DNA of 64,000 bases from an uncultured Gammaproteobacteria bacterium (GTDB lineage: Bacteria; Pseudomonadota; Gammaproteobacteria; JAADHQ01). Each line of letters opens with the position of its first letter. Position 1 is the first letter of the stretch. A model generated the notes under the pieces. It worked only from the letters and a program-made list of their open reading frames with translations, made no database searches and was not told the origin of the DNA. The translations under genes and the position numbers were made by a program. Shown here one piece after another: positions 51,075 through 61,297 of this stretch. The stretch is from assembly GCA_947258655.1 (NCBI GenBank), contig CAMYJD010000022.1, positions 1 through 64,000 of the forward strand, written 5' to 3'.

Positions 51075-52543
51075 AAACGTTCCAGTTCAGGGTGCGGCAG
51101 TTGACCGCCATGTACATGCATGGCACCGAACTCGGCACAGCGATGCAGGGTGGGTACGGCCTTGCCCGGATTCAATAGCGACAGGGGATCAAAGGCCGCC
51201 TTGATGGCATGGAATTGCTGCAGTTCCTGTTCGTCGAACTGGATACACATCTGGTCTATTTTCTCGATGCCGACACCATGCTCGCCGGTAATTGTGCCGC
51301 CTGCCTCGATACAGAGTTCGAGGATCCTGCCGCCCAGTGTTTCGGTGTTTTCGAGTTCTCCGGGTTTGTTGGCATCATACAGAATCAGTGGATGCAGGTT
51401 GCCATCGCCGGCATGGAAGACATTGGCAACAGGCAACTGGTATTCGTCAGACAGTTCCGAGATACGTCTCAATACCCAGGCGAGTTTGCTACGCGGGATC
51501 GTGCCATCCATACAATAGTAATCCGGTGCTATACGCCCGACCGCCGGAAACGCGGCCTTGCGTCCCTTCCACAATTTTTGCCGCTCTGCTTCATTTGCGG
51601 CAGTTGTAATCTGTGTGGCCGCATTGTTAGTTAGCAAGCTGCGTACACGCATGACCTGTTCGGAGACTTCCTCGTTCGTGCCATCGAGTTCACACAGCAG
51701 GATGGCGGCGGCATCGACCGGGTAACCGGCATGGACAAAGTCCTCGGCGGCGCGTATCGCCGGATTGTCCATCATTTCCAGACCTGCCGGAATAATGCCG
51801 TCTGCTATGATGTTTCCTACTGCATGGCCGGCTTGTTCTACATCATCGAATGCAGCCATAATGACCTGTGCACGTTCCGGTATCGGTAACAGCTTGACCG
51901 TGATTTCTACGATAATACCGAGCATGCCTTCCGAGCCGGTCATCAGTGCCAGCAGGTCATAGCCCGGGCTGTCCAGCGCATGACTGCCGATGGTCAACAG
52001 TTCTCCATCGATAGTGACTATTTTCAGGCGACTGATATTGTGTACAGTCAGGCCGTATTTCAGGCAATGCACGCCGCCGGAATTTTCGGCCACGTTGCCA
52101 CCAATAGTACAGGCGATCTGCGATGACGGGTCCGGCGCATAATACAAGCCATGTTCAGCGACGGCCTCGGATATGGCCAGGTTGCGGACGCCGGGTTGTA
52201 CGCTTGCCAGGCGTTGTTGGGGATCGACAGCAATGATTTTGTTCAGTCGCGCAAGACTGAGCAGTACGGCATCTTCACGCGGTAATGCGCCGCCCGACAG
52301 TCCGGTGCCGGCACCACGGGCAATCACCGGGATACGCTGTTCATGGCAGATACGTACAATCGTCTGCACCTGATCGATGGTTTCAGGCAGGGTAACCACG
52401 AGCGGCAGGCGACGATAGGCTGAAAGCCCGTCGCATTCGTAGGGTCTTAGGTCCTCCGCTTCGTGGAGTATCGAGTCGCTGTCCAGGATGCGTGACAGCC
52501 TGTCGAGTAATTGTTTTTTATCGATCGAATTTTGCACACGCAT
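51071..52543 (-). CDS. glcD: Glycolate oxidase FAD-linked subunit
   Basis: RGAGTGLSGGALP; PDPSSQIACTIGGNVAENSGGVHCLKYGLT; GTITGEHGVGIEK. Confidence 0.96.
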   Translation of the reverse strand: MRVQNSIDKKQLLDRLSRILDSDSILHEAEDLRPYECDGLSAYRRLPLVVTLPETIDQVQTIVRICHEQRIPVIARGAGTGLSGGALPREDAVLLSLARLNKIIAVDPQQRLASVQPGVRNLAISEAVAEHGLYYAPDPSSQIACTIGGNVAENSGGVHCLKYGLTVHNISRLKIVTIDGELLTIGSHALDSPGYDLLALMTGSEGMLGIIVEITVKLLPIPERAQVIMAAFDDVEQAGHAVGNIIADGIIPAGLEMMDNPAIRAAEDFVHAGYPVDAAAILLCELDGTNEEVSEQVMRVRSLLTNNAATQITTAANEAERQKLWKGRKAAFPAVGRIAPDYYCMDGTIPRSKLAWVLRRISELSDEYQLPVANVFHAGDGNLHPLILYDANKPGELENTETLGGRILELCIEAGGTITGEHGVGIEKIDQMCIQFDEQELQQFHAIKAAFDPLSLLNPGKAVPTLHRCAEFGAMHVHGGQLPHPELERF

Positions 52544-52604
52544 AATCTAAAGGAATGGCGGACGATTGCAAGCCTTGTTGTAATTAACGTTTCTTGTAAG
52601 GTTA

Positions 52605-53804
52605 TTATTCTGTTCGTAGTGCATCGACCGGATTCATATTCGCGGCCTTGCGTGCCGGGAGTACACCGGATAGCAGACCAATCATGATCGCAATACCCTC
52701 GGCCAGCAGTACATATTGGAGCGGTGTGTGTACGGGAAGCGCCGGAAACAACAGATGCAGCAGCTGCGCCATACTGATACCAAAAATCAATCCTAGTAGA
52801 CCGCCAATGGCCGATAGGATGGTGGCTTCACCGAGAAATATCCATAATACCTGGGTCTGTCTGGCACCAAGTGCCCGTAACAGACCGATTTCCGCGGTAC
52901 GTTCCTGGATTGCAATCAGCATGATTGTCAGGATACCCACGCTGCCAACCAGTAATGAGATACTGCCCAGCGCGGCCACGGCAAAAGTGAGGATATTGAG
53001 TATATCATCCATCACATCCAGCATCTGCTGCTGCGTTACTATGGTGAAGTCTTCACGCCCATGGCGGGCAGTGAGTACCCTTTTAATTGAACTGACAATC
53101 TGTTGTTCATCCCGACCTTCCTCATACATCAGATTGATTTCCATCAGGCCTTCTCGGTTATACATGCTCAATGCCCGTGCAGCAGGTATATATACCGTAT
53201 CATCCAGGTCAAAGCCAAGAACCTGCCCCTTTTGTTCCATCACACCAATAACGCGAAAGTTCTCACCGCCGATACGAATCTTCTGGCCGAGTGGATTGCT
53301 GGCACCAAACAATTCCTGTTTAAGCTTGTAGCCGAGAACGGCAAAGGCGCGTGGGGAAATAATCTGGTCTCGTGGCAGGAAGCGGCCGGAAGCAATCTGA
53401 AATACATATGCCTTTGGCATCTCCGGCCCAACACCAGTTACAAGGGTGCGTCGTTTGCGCCCGTGGGCTTCTATCTCTGCATTACCGACAACAGTGGGTA
53501 CAATTGCCTTGATATGGGAAACACGGCGCAAGGCTTCACTGTCCTCGATGGTCAATGGGTTGTCATTACCGAATACGCCAATTGATGATCCCATGGTACT
53601 TACTTTGCCAGGTGTGATTTTTATTAGAGTCGTACCGAATTGGGTGAATTCAGTCAGTACAAATCGATGAATGCCTTCGCCGATTGACGTCAACAACACG
53701 ACGGAAGCAATGCCTATGGCAATACCCAGTATGGTCAATGAGGCGCGTAGACGTTGCGTATAGATGGCGCTGTAGGTGAGATGGCTGAAATCGCTTAGAT
53801 TCAT
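52605..53804 (-). CDS. MacB-type ABC transporter permease
   Basis: LRASLTILGIAIGIASVVLLTSIGEG; C-terminal FtsX region RTAEIGLLRALGARQTQVL. Confidence 0.92.
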   Translation of the reverse strand: MNLSDFSHLTYSAIYTQRLRASLTILGIAIGIASVVLLTSIGEGIHRFVLTEFTQFGTTLIKITPGKVSTMGSSIGVFGNDNPLTIEDSEALRRVSHIKAIVPTVVGNAEIEAHGRKRRTLVTGVGPEMPKAYVFQIASGRFLPRDQIISPRAFAVLGYKLKQELFGASNPLGQKIRIGGENFRVIGVMEQKGQVLGFDLDDTVYIPAARALSMYNREGLMEINLMYEEGRDEQQIVSSIKRVLTARHGREDFTIVTQQQMLDVMDDILNILTFAVAALGSISLLVGSVGILTIMLIAIQERTAEIGLLRALGARQTQVLWIFLGEATILSAIGGLLGLIFGISMAQLLHLLFPALPVHTPLQYVLLAEGIAIMIGLLSGVLPARKAANMNPVDALRTE

Positions 53805-53807
53805 GGT

Positions 53808-55022
53808 TTACCTGCGTGCCAGTGCCTGTATCGGGTCAAGCCGCGCTGCACGTCGTGCCGGCATGGCACCAAAAATCAGCCCGGTACAAACCGCCAGAAG
53901 AAAAGCGGCAGCAACAGCCCAGACAGGGGCCATGTTGTCGAGGGCGGGGAACATGTAATGAATAAACAGGTTGCTGATATAGCCAATGGCTATACCCGCC
54001 AGTGCGCCTACTGCGGTCAGTAGTGAGGCCTCGATCAGAAACAGGGACTGAATTTGATGCTGTGATGCGCCAATGGCCTTGAGCAATCCGATTTCTGTAG
54101 TGCGTTGACTGACGGTGACCAGCATGATGTTCATGATCAGGATGCCGGCAACGGTTAGGCTGATTGCGGCTATACCGCCCACCGTCAGTGTCAATGATGT
54201 GAATATCCTGTCGAATGTTCCCAGCACTGCATCCTGAGAGATGACTGTGACATCCTCCTCGCCCTGGTGTCTGGCTTTGATGGTTTTGATGATATGTTGC
54301 TTGACCTTCTCCAGTGCATCACGGGAGCGCACCTCGACCAGGATGCGGAACAGCGAAGGGGTGTTGAACAGGTTTTGTGCTGAGACGGTCGGGATGATTA
54401 CGATGTCCTCGACATCCACGCCAATCGAACGACCTCCTGATGCCATTGTGCCAATGACACGAAACTGGCGATCGCCGATACGAATTTTTTTGCCAATAGG
54501 ATTCTCGTTTTTGAAAAGTTCCTGGCGCAGTTTGCTACCGATAACGCAAACTGCCGAGGCCCTGGTATTATCAGCGCCGGGAAGAAAACGGCCACGCGCC
54601 ATTTTCCAGTTCCTCAGTTCAAGCAATTCCGAGTTCGAACCGAGCACCGGGGCTTCACGGCTCAGTTGTTGCCACGATACATTGGCGGCACCGACGACGA
54701 CAGGTGCGATGCGATGGACCTGGGCGTGTTGTTTGAGGCTCAGGGCGTCCAGCAGGGTCAGATCACGTGGTGTTTCGCCACTGAATATATTCAAAGCGGT
54801 GCCGGTGGTTTCTGTTTTACCGGGTATCACAATCAGGAGATTGGTTCCGAGGGAGGAAAATTCAGATGTTACATAGCGACGTGCGCCTTCACCCAGGCCG
54901 GTCAGGATGACGATTGATGCGACACCGATAGATATGGCCAGTAACATCAGTGTGGCGCGTAATGGATGGCGTATGATCGCACCAACAGAGAAGCCGAGCA
55001 TATCGACTATTGCCATTGACAT
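53808..55022 (-). CDS. MacB-type ABC transporter permease (second paralogue)
   Basis: HPLRATLMLLAISIGVASIVILTGLGEGARRYV; RTTEIGLLKAIGASQHQIQ. Confidence 0.92.
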   Translation of the reverse strand: MSMAIVDMLGFSVGAIIRHPLRATLMLLAISIGVASIVILTGLGEGARRYVTSEFSSLGTNLLIVIPGKTETTGTALNIFSGETPRDLTLLDALSLKQHAQVHRIAPVVVGAANVSWQQLSREAPVLGSNSELLELRNWKMARGRFLPGADNTRASAVCVIGSKLRQELFKNENPIGKKIRIGDRQFRVIGTMASGGRSIGVDVEDIVIIPTVSAQNLFNTPSLFRILVEVRSRDALEKVKQHIIKTIKARHQGEEDVTVISQDAVLGTFDRIFTSLTLTVGGIAAISLTVAGILIMNIMLVTVSQRTTEIGLLKAIGASQHQIQSLFLIEASLLTAVGALAGIAIGYISNLFIHYMFPALDNMAPVWAVAAAFLLAVCTGLIFGAMPARRAARLDPIQALARR

Positions 55023-55699
55023 TAGTTGCTGCCCGTATCCACTGTGATTGCGCCATCAACAAAGCGTATTTTTCTGTGCGCGCGTTCGCCCAATTCCGGG
55101 TCATGGGTCACGATGATTAAAGCCATCCCCTGCTGATTCAGATTTTCCAGGATATTGATGACATCATGACCCGAATGGCGATCAAGATTGCCGGTCGGTT
55201 CATCGGCGAGGATGACTCGTGGTTGCATGATCGTGGCCCTGCCGATGGCAACCCGTTGACGCTGGCCGCCAGACAGTTGTTCCGGCTTGTGTTTGGCACG
55301 ATCAGTCAATCCCAGTGTGTCGAGGATCTTTCTGGTACGTTTGCGTCGTTCAGCGGCTGCGATACCGGCCAGCATCATCGGCAGGGCAATGTTTTCTTCT
55401 GCGCTGAGGCGCGGTAATAGATGAAAGAACTGAAAAACAAAACCGATCTGGGTGCTGCGTATGACGGCCTGCTGTTCATCGCTCAGATGCGTAACGACTT
55501 CCCCTTCCAATTCATATTCGCCGGAACTGGGATTGTCGAGCAGGCCGAGGATATTCAGCAGGCTTGATTTGCCGGATCCGGAAGGACCCATAATGGACAG
55601 GTATTCACCATTGTCGATCGTCAGATTGATGTCCCTTAATGCATGGACCTGCTGATCGCCTACTTGAAAAACCCGGTTTATATCGGTCAATCTGATCAT
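55022..55699 (-). CDS. MacB/LolD-type ABC ATPase
   Basis: MGPSGSGKSSLLNILG; LSGGQRQRVAIGRA; ILADEPTGNLD. Confidence 0.95.
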   Translation of the reverse strand: MIRLTDINRVFQVGDQQVHALRDINLTIDNGEYLSIMGPSGSGKSSLLNILGLLDNPSSGEYELEGEVVTHLSDEQQAVIRSTQIGFVFQFFHLLPRLSAEENIALPMMLAGIAAAERRKRTRKILDTLGLTDRAKHKPEQLSGGQRQRVAIGRATIMQPRVILADEPTGNLDRHSGHDVINILENLNQQGMALIIVTHDPELGERAHRKIRFVDGAITVDTGSN

Positions 55700-55705
55700 G
55701 CCGGG

Positions 55706-56848
55706 TTATTCAATAATGACCTCTGCACCGGCCTCCACACCCTTGCGATCGATGGAAGTGACAACCTTGTCGCCTTCCTGCAGACCACTCAATACCTCGG
55801 TATAGATCCAGTTGGAGATACCCTTGTCAATCGTTCTTTGTTCCAGCATGCCTGTTTCCGCATTATAGACCAGCACCGTATTTTCGTCCTTGACGGCCTC
55901 GGTCGGTATTCGCAGTGTCTTGTCCCTGACTTCTACAATGACTTCCGCATCGGCACTATAGCCGGGCAGCAGTTCCTCGATATCCGCTTTATTGTCAAAG
56001 TCGACCTCGATATCGACAGTGCGTGCCTGTTTCTCGATATCGAGCACATAGGGCGCAATTCTGCGCACTGAGCCACTGAAGCTTCTGTTGCTGAATGCAT
56101 CGAGTGTAATTCGTGCGGGCATGCCGGTTTTCAATTCAGGGGCATCGACTTCATCAATGGGGGCGACGACATAGACGCAAGTCTGGTCGAACAGATCGAT
56201 CGTCGGCAAGGTTGGTACGCCGATCGGCGAGGGTGTCGCGAATTCGCCTATTTCCCCATTGACTTCGGCAATGATACCTTTAAACGGTGCGTGCAGTTGT
56301 GTGCGTTGCAATTGTGCCTGGACAAGTTGTGTCTTCGCCTCGCTGACCTGTATGCTGGCCTGGGCCGCGCGGCATGCAGCCCCTTTTGCCTGGGCGTTAC
56401 CGACGGCGCGATCAGTGTCTTCATCAGAGGCAAGTTTTTTCTTGCGCAGGGCCTTGAGCCTGCTGGCTTCCTTCTTGGCAACCTCCGCAGTTACGCAGGC
56501 CTCTGTGGCGCGCGACCGGGTGGCCCGGGTTTCCTTTTCAGAGAGCAGCAGTTCGGCCTTGATATCCTCGTTCCAGATTTCCAGCAACAGGGAGCCGGTC
56601 TGAACCTTGTCTCCTTCAGTTACCTGCAGACGGGCAATCTGGCCAGCAGTGGCGGGTGCCAGACGGGCACGCTTACAACTACGCACCGTGCCGGCACGGG
56701 TATTGGTTACGGTGTTTTCGACCTTGCCGATGCTAACCTGCTTTATTTTCACACTGACCGCTTCGGGGCGGGTGACGTGCCAGATCGTCACGGCTATGAT
56801 AACGACCAGGATTAAGAATAGTATGAGTTTCCCTGAATACCTGTTCAT
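55706..56848 (-). CDS. HlyD/MacA-type periplasmic adaptor
   Basis: N-terminal TM; biotinyl-lipoyl-like repeats; coiled-coil hairpin; LHAPFKGIIAEVNGEIGEF. Confidence 0.9.
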   Translation of the reverse strand: MNRYSGKLILFLILVVIIAVTIWHVTRPEAVSVKIKQVSIGKVENTVTNTRAGTVRSCKRARLAPATAGQIARLQVTEGDKVQTGSLLLEIWNEDIKAELLLSEKETRATRSRATEACVTAEVAKKEASRLKALRKKKLASDEDTDRAVGNAQAKGAACRAAQASIQVSEAKTQLVQAQLQRTQLHAPFKGIIAEVNGEIGEFATPSPIGVPTLPTIDLFDQTCVYVVAPIDEVDAPELKTGMPARITLDAFSNRSFSGSVRRIAPYVLDIEKQARTVDIEVDFDNKADIEELLPGYSADAEVIVEVRDKTLRIPTEAVKDENTVLVYNAETGMLEQRTIDKGISNWIYTEVLSGLQEGDKVVTSIDRKGVEAGAEVIIE

Positions 56849-56880
56849 ATTATCCTGTCAATACGGATAGTATGGCGTGA

Positions 56881-57324
56881 CTAATCCACAATCCGTACTG
56901 CCAGTACATCACATTCAGCATTATGCAGGACAGGGTAGGCCGTCGAACCCAGTATGCGTTGTATGCCGTGACGACCATGGGAGCCGATGACGATCAGGTC
57001 GGCCTGTTTGTCCCTGGCATGTTGGGTGATTTCAGTTTTTGGTATGCCTGTAAGCACGATGGTGTGGTCTGTATTGATTGAATGTTCGTTAGCGAGTTGA
57101 GCGAGGCTTTCTTCGGCCTGTTTCACAATCTCCTCTTCATTACTGTACCAGTCTGGCACAATAATGGGTTCATAGCCGAAATCGATCGGAGGCAGGAATT
57201 CCACGACATGAACGAGAAAAACTGCGGCCTGGTTTTGTGTCGCAAGTTCGATACCTCGTGTGAGTACCTGCTTGCAGGCCGGTGAAAAATCGACGGCAAT
57301 AACAATGCGTTGATAGGCAGACAT
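56881..57324 (-). CDS. Universal stress protein (UspA family)
   Basis: YQRIVIAVDFSPACKQVLTRG; IVIGSHGRHGIQRILGSTAYPVLHNAECDVLAVR. Confidence 0.94.
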   Translation of the reverse strand: MSAYQRIVIAVDFSPACKQVLTRGIELATQNQAAVFLVHVVEFLPPIDFGYEPIIVPDWYSNEEEIVKQAEESLAQLANEHSINTDHTIVLTGIPKTEITQHARDKQADLIVIGSHGRHGIQRILGSTAYPVLHNAECDVLAVRIVD

Positions 57325-57417
57325 CTCTCTACTCCAGTTGCAGCCCCCGCATTCTGATGTTGCTTTTGTAAATCCAGGGCTTTTGCACCGAGTAATAGAT
57401 CAGTGCAAAATGCACGC

Positions 57418-57453
57418 ATTACTATCAATCTGTATTTACAGATTGATAGTAAT
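57418..57453. promoter_or_regulatory. Perfect 17-bp-arm palindrome upstream of usp
   Basis: ATTACTATCAATCTGTA-TT-TACAGATTGATAGTAAT between the XRE regulator stop and the usp start. Confidence 0.5.
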
Positions 57454-57501
57454 TATTAAACTAACTTTCCTTACCGCATCAGAAAGCGCATATCGATAAA
57501 T

Positions 57502-57930
57502 TTATGTCAGTATGCGGATAAGGTCAGAAATGCGTTTTTCATCGGGCTCAGAACCCCGTAATTCCTCGGTATACAGATATGCCGCCAGGCGTGCCTGCTG
57601 GTCCTGATTGAGATCCACGTCCAGTTTCTTGGACATTTCCTCGGTTCTGATCAGGCACTCCTTCAGCATCTCAACATCCACTTCAGGTCGGGCACTGACA
57701 TCATATTGCAGCCACTCCGGAGTTACCTTCAGAATACTGGCCAGTTTTATGATATTGTCCTGCGAAACATTGCCGCCAGACTCCCAGATCGAGACACTGG
57801 CACGGGAAATATCCATACGCCTGGCCAGTTCGGCCTGGCTGATGCCGGCTTTGATTCTTGCCTTTTTGATTCTACTACTGAGACTTTCGCTGCGTCCTTT
57901 AAATGTATCAATTGCGGTATTTGTTTCCAT
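57502..57930 (-). CDS. XRE-family helix-turn-helix regulator
   Basis: IKKARIKAGISQAELARRMDISRASVSIWESGGNVSQDNIIKLASILKVTPEWL. Confidence 0.9.
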   Translation of the reverse strand: METNTAIDTFKGRSESLSSRIKKARIKAGISQAELARRMDISRASVSIWESGGNVSQDNIIKLASILKVTPEWLQYDVSARPEVDVEMLKECLIRTEEMSKKLDVDLNQDQQARLAAYLYTEELRGSEPDEKRISDLIRILT

Positions 57931-58143
57931 TTTTATATCTCATAGCTGTGATTGATTTACGGTCCGATCGATAAGACTAAAATCCCTTTGCTTAATAATA
58001 TGAATATACGTCCAAATGCACTGATGTTCAATATTATTTGTTGAATTCGTCTGAAAATTTGACAGATTCTTCATATTGGGTTTATGTTTTTCCACCTGCT
58101 AAAAGGCTGATTTTCATGACAGTATAGACAGTCAGGTACATAA

Positions 58144-58983
58144 TTACCGGTTTATATCGATTCTCATGGACAGGTCGATGGCGCGGATGTCCTTGGTCAA
58201 CGAACCGACAGAGACAAAATCAACACCACTTTCTGCTACTTTTCTAATGGTTTTCAGGGTGATGCCTCCAGATGCCTCGAGCTCGGCCCTGCCGGCGGTC
58301 AGTGTGACGGCATCCCGCAGCTGTGCATGGTTCATATTGTCGAGTAATATTCTGTCGGCACCGGCCTCGAGTGCCTGCTGCAGCTGTTGCAGGTCTTCCA
58401 CCTCGACCTCGAGCATTTTATTGGTGCCGATCTCACGCGCGTTATGAATGGCCGCGGCGATTGAGCCAGCCGCAGCAATATGGTTTTCCTTGATCAGGAT
58501 CGCGTCATAGAGCCCGATGCGGTGATTGCTGCAGCCGCCACAATGAACCGCATATTTTTGTGCCAGGCGCAGACCCGGCAAGGTCTTGCGTGTATCCAGA
58601 ATGCGTGTATTCAGATCGGCAACGATATCGGCATATTTCCTCGCCAGTGTTGCTGTTGCCGACAGGGTCTGCAGGAAGTTCAGCGCGGTGCGTTCCGCCG
58701 TCAGCAATATGCGTGCATTGCCTTCGACCTTACACAGGACCTGCCCGGGCTCGACCTCGTCGCCGTCACTGACTTTCCACTCAATCCGGGTCATCGGGTC
58801 AAGCTGCAGAAATGCAGCATTGAACCAGTCCTGTCCGCAAATGGTTGCATGTTCACGACAAATGATCGTCGCGTTCGCCGTTTGTTGTGCTGGAATCAGT
58901 GATGCGGTGATATCACCATCACCGATGTCTTCCGCAAGCGCGATGCGTACCTGTTGTTCCAGGTCCTTTTTATAGTCGATCAA
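58144..58983 (-). CDS. nadC: Nicotinate-nucleotide pyrophosphorylase (carboxylating)
   Basis: DTRKTLPGLRLAQKYAVHCGGCSNHRIGLYDAILIKENHI; LEASGGI. Confidence 0.96.
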   Translation of the reverse strand: MIDYKKDLEQQVRIALAEDIGDGDITASLIPAQQTANATIICREHATICGQDWFNAAFLQLDPMTRIEWKVSDGDEVEPGQVLCKVEGNARILLTAERTALNFLQTLSATATLARKYADIVADLNTRILDTRKTLPGLRLAQKYAVHCGGCSNHRIGLYDAILIKENHIAAAGSIAAAIHNAREIGTNKMLEVEVEDLQQLQQALEAGADRILLDNMNHAQLRDAVTLTAGRAELEASGGITLKTIRKVAESGVDFVSVGSLTKDIRAIDLSMRIDINR

Positions 58984-58997
58984 GTGCCTGTCTTTCC

Positions 58998-59160
58998 TTA
59001 TTCGCTGACTTTAAGCAGTTCCACTTCAAACGCCGGCATGGCATTGGGCGGGATTACACCACCGGCAGCACCATAGCCCAGGCGATGGGGAAACTGAACG
59101 GGTCAGTACGATCCTTGCTGGAGTCGAATTTGGTGCTGTCATAATCAATACCTGGTTCCG
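58998..59160 (-). pseudogene. FKBP-type peptidyl-prolyl isomerase remnant
   Basis: Minus strand translates to STKFDSSKDRTDPFSFPI in one frame, then LGYGAAGGVIPPNAMPAFEVELLKVSE* in another; the middle of the FKBP domain is missing. Confidence 0.75.
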
Positions 59161-59200
59161 TACTTACATGGCGTTATTCTAGCATGGCTATGGCATGTAA

Positions 59201-59719
59201 TCAGGGGTATTGTCGCAATGTCAATGTATCGCCACGTTGAATCAATTCCAGTTTTTTCAATACATTCATGCCCAGTAGCACGCCTTCATCATCCATATAA
59301 GGGTTGATATTGGCGCTGATGTCATGCAATACAATATCGGCGATGCGCAGTTCCTGCAGGCGTGTGGAATAAACCTGGATAGTGCCGTTGGCCGTATTCA
59401 CACTCAGTGGAAAGCCTTTTTCCAGGCCAATGCGACTGGCGAGCCGTTCCGGTATCGACACATTGGTCGCTCCGGTGTCGAGTAAAAAGGTGACCTTATG
59501 GTTATTGATGTGTCCGGGCGTAATATAGTGTCCGGCACGGTTACGCAGCAGCTGTACCTCGCGGGTACCGGATTCCAGTATACGGCCTTGCAGATCCTGA
59601 TTGGGATTATGTTGCTTTTCCAGCAGATCATTAAAAAACAGTGTCAGCAACCCGAGGACGATGAGCCAGGCGGCAATAATCATACCCTTGCCAATGGATT
59701 TGCTATGATCTTGTGACAT
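59201..59719 (-). CDS. Retropepsin-like (clan AA) aspartic protease, membrane anchored
   Basis: N-terminal TM; VTFLLDTGATNVSIPERLASRIGL; VLLGMNVLKKLELIQRGDTLTL. Confidence 0.88.
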   Translation of the reverse strand: MSQDHSKSIGKGMIIAAWLIVLGLLTLFFNDLLEKQHNPNQDLQGRILESGTREVQLLRNRAGHYITPGHINNHKVTFLLDTGATNVSIPERLASRIGLEKGFPLSVNTANGTIQVYSTRLQELRIADIVLHDISANINPYMDDEGVLLGMNVLKKLELIQRGDTLTLRQYP

Positions 59720-59776
59720 CCAGCGATTATACCGGGATCCGGCAATGCAGATCAAAATGCGCAGATAGTGTAGAAT

Positions 59777-60457
59777 TTGCGCATGCAATTAAAGAGTAAC
59801 CATAGTGAGCAGGAAGCCGAGCGTCTGCGTATCAGCGAAATCTTCCATTCATTACAGGGTGAGGCAAACACGGTCGGCTATCCTACCGTGTTTATTCGCC
59901 TGACCGGGTGCCCGTTACGCTGTGGCTATTGCGACACCAGCTATGCCTTCACAGGTGGCACCTGGATGGAGCTGGATCAGATCATAAACAGTGTCCAGAC
60001 CTATGGCGCACAGCATGTTACCGTCACCGGCGGCGAGCCATTGGCACAAAAGGCATGTGTGGTTTTACTCGAACGTCTGTGTGATCTCGGCCTGCAGGTG
60101 TCACTCGAGACCAGCGGTGCGCTGGATATCAGCAATGTCGATGCGCGTGTCAGCCGGGTTATGGATCTGAAAACCCCGGGGTCGGGCGAGCAGGATAAAA
60201 ATCGACTGCAGAATATCGAGCTATTAACCCCGCATGATCAGCTCAAGTTTGTGATCAGTGACAGACAGGATTTTGACTGGGCCTGTGAACAGATCAGGGC
60301 CTATCGTTTGACCGAGCGTTGTGAGGTCCTGATGTCACCGGTATTTGAACAGATGGATGCAGCCAAACTGGCGCAATGGGTGCTCGAGTCAGGTCTGCAG
60401 ATCCGCTTCCAGTTGCAATTGCATAAACTGTTGTGGGGTGACGAGCCCGGGCGTTGA
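59777..60457 (+). CDS. queE: 7-carboxy-7-deazaguanine synthase
   Basis: IFHSLQGEANTVGYPTVFIRLTGCPLRCGYCDTSYAF; VTGGEPL. Confidence 0.95.
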   Translation: MRMQLKSNHSEQEAERLRISEIFHSLQGEANTVGYPTVFIRLTGCPLRCGYCDTSYAFTGGTWMELDQIINSVQTYGAQHVTVTGGEPLAQKACVVLLERLCDLGLQVSLETSGALDISNVDARVSRVMDLKTPGSGEQDKNRLQNIELLTPHDQLKFVISDRQDFDWACEQIRAYRLTERCEVLMSPVFEQMDAAKLAQWVLESGLQIRFQLQLHKLLWGDEPGR

Positions 60458-60497
60458 CCATGCGTCTGCTAACGAGCACGTATAATCAGGTTTAATC

Positions 60498-61184
60498 GTG
60501 ATGAATGAACAGAACAAGGCCGTTGTCCTCGTATCCGGGGGGTTGGACTCAGCAACGACACTGGCGATGGCGCGCGACCAGGGATTTGCATGCCATGCGC
60601 TGAGCTTCCACTATGGCCAGCGCCATGTCGCCGAGCTCAATGCGGCCGAACGGGTGGCACAATCACTTGGCGCGGTCATGCACAAGACCATCCATATTGA
60701 CCTTGGCGGTATAGGCGGCTCGGCATTGACCGACCACTCTATTGATGTGCCGGACAAGGCCGGTAGCGGCATACCCGTGACCTATGTCCCTGCACGAAAT
60801 ACAGTATTTCTGTCGCTGGCGCTGGCCTGGGCCGAAGTGCTTGAGGCGCGTGACATCTTTATCGGTGTTAATGCCGTCGATTACTCGGGGTATCCGGATT
60901 GTCGCCCGGATTACATCAGTGCCTATGAAAAAATGGCCAATCTGGCAACCCGTGCCGGTGTCGAGGGTCATCCTACTCATATACAGACACCACTGATAAA
61001 TATGACAAAAGTCGCGATTATACAGGCGGGCTCTCGTCTTGGTGTCGACTATAGCGAGACCGTATCCTGTTATGCCGCCGATGCGCAGGGAAGGGCCTGT
61101 GGCCGCTGTGATTCCTGCAGGATACGGCGCGAAGGCTTTGCCGCGGCCGGCCTTGCTGATCCAACGCAATACGTAAGTTATTGA
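60498..61184 (+). CDS. queC: 7-cyano-7-deazaguanine synthase
   Basis: [30 protein letters not shown]-terminal [17 protein letters not shown] zinc site. Confidence 0.96.
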   Translation: MMNEQNKAVVLVSGGLDSATTLAMARDQGFACHALSFHYGQRHVAELNAAERVAQSLGAVMHKTIHIDLGGIGGSALTDHSIDVPDKAGSGIPVTYVPARNTVFLSLALAWAEVLEARDIFIGVNAVDYSGYPDCRPDYISAYEKMANLATRAGVEGHPTHIQTPLINMTKVAIIQAGSRLGVDYSETVSCYAADAQGRACGRCDSCRIRREGFAAAGLADPTQYVSY

Positions 61185-61297
61185 ATTCAATGCAAAGCGA
61201 TGCATAAAAGCTGGATATCTGTATATCATCAAGGTAGAATAGCCGAGTTTTTTATCCAGGTATCCTGTTATGCAGATAGGATGCAACAGTAATTAGC

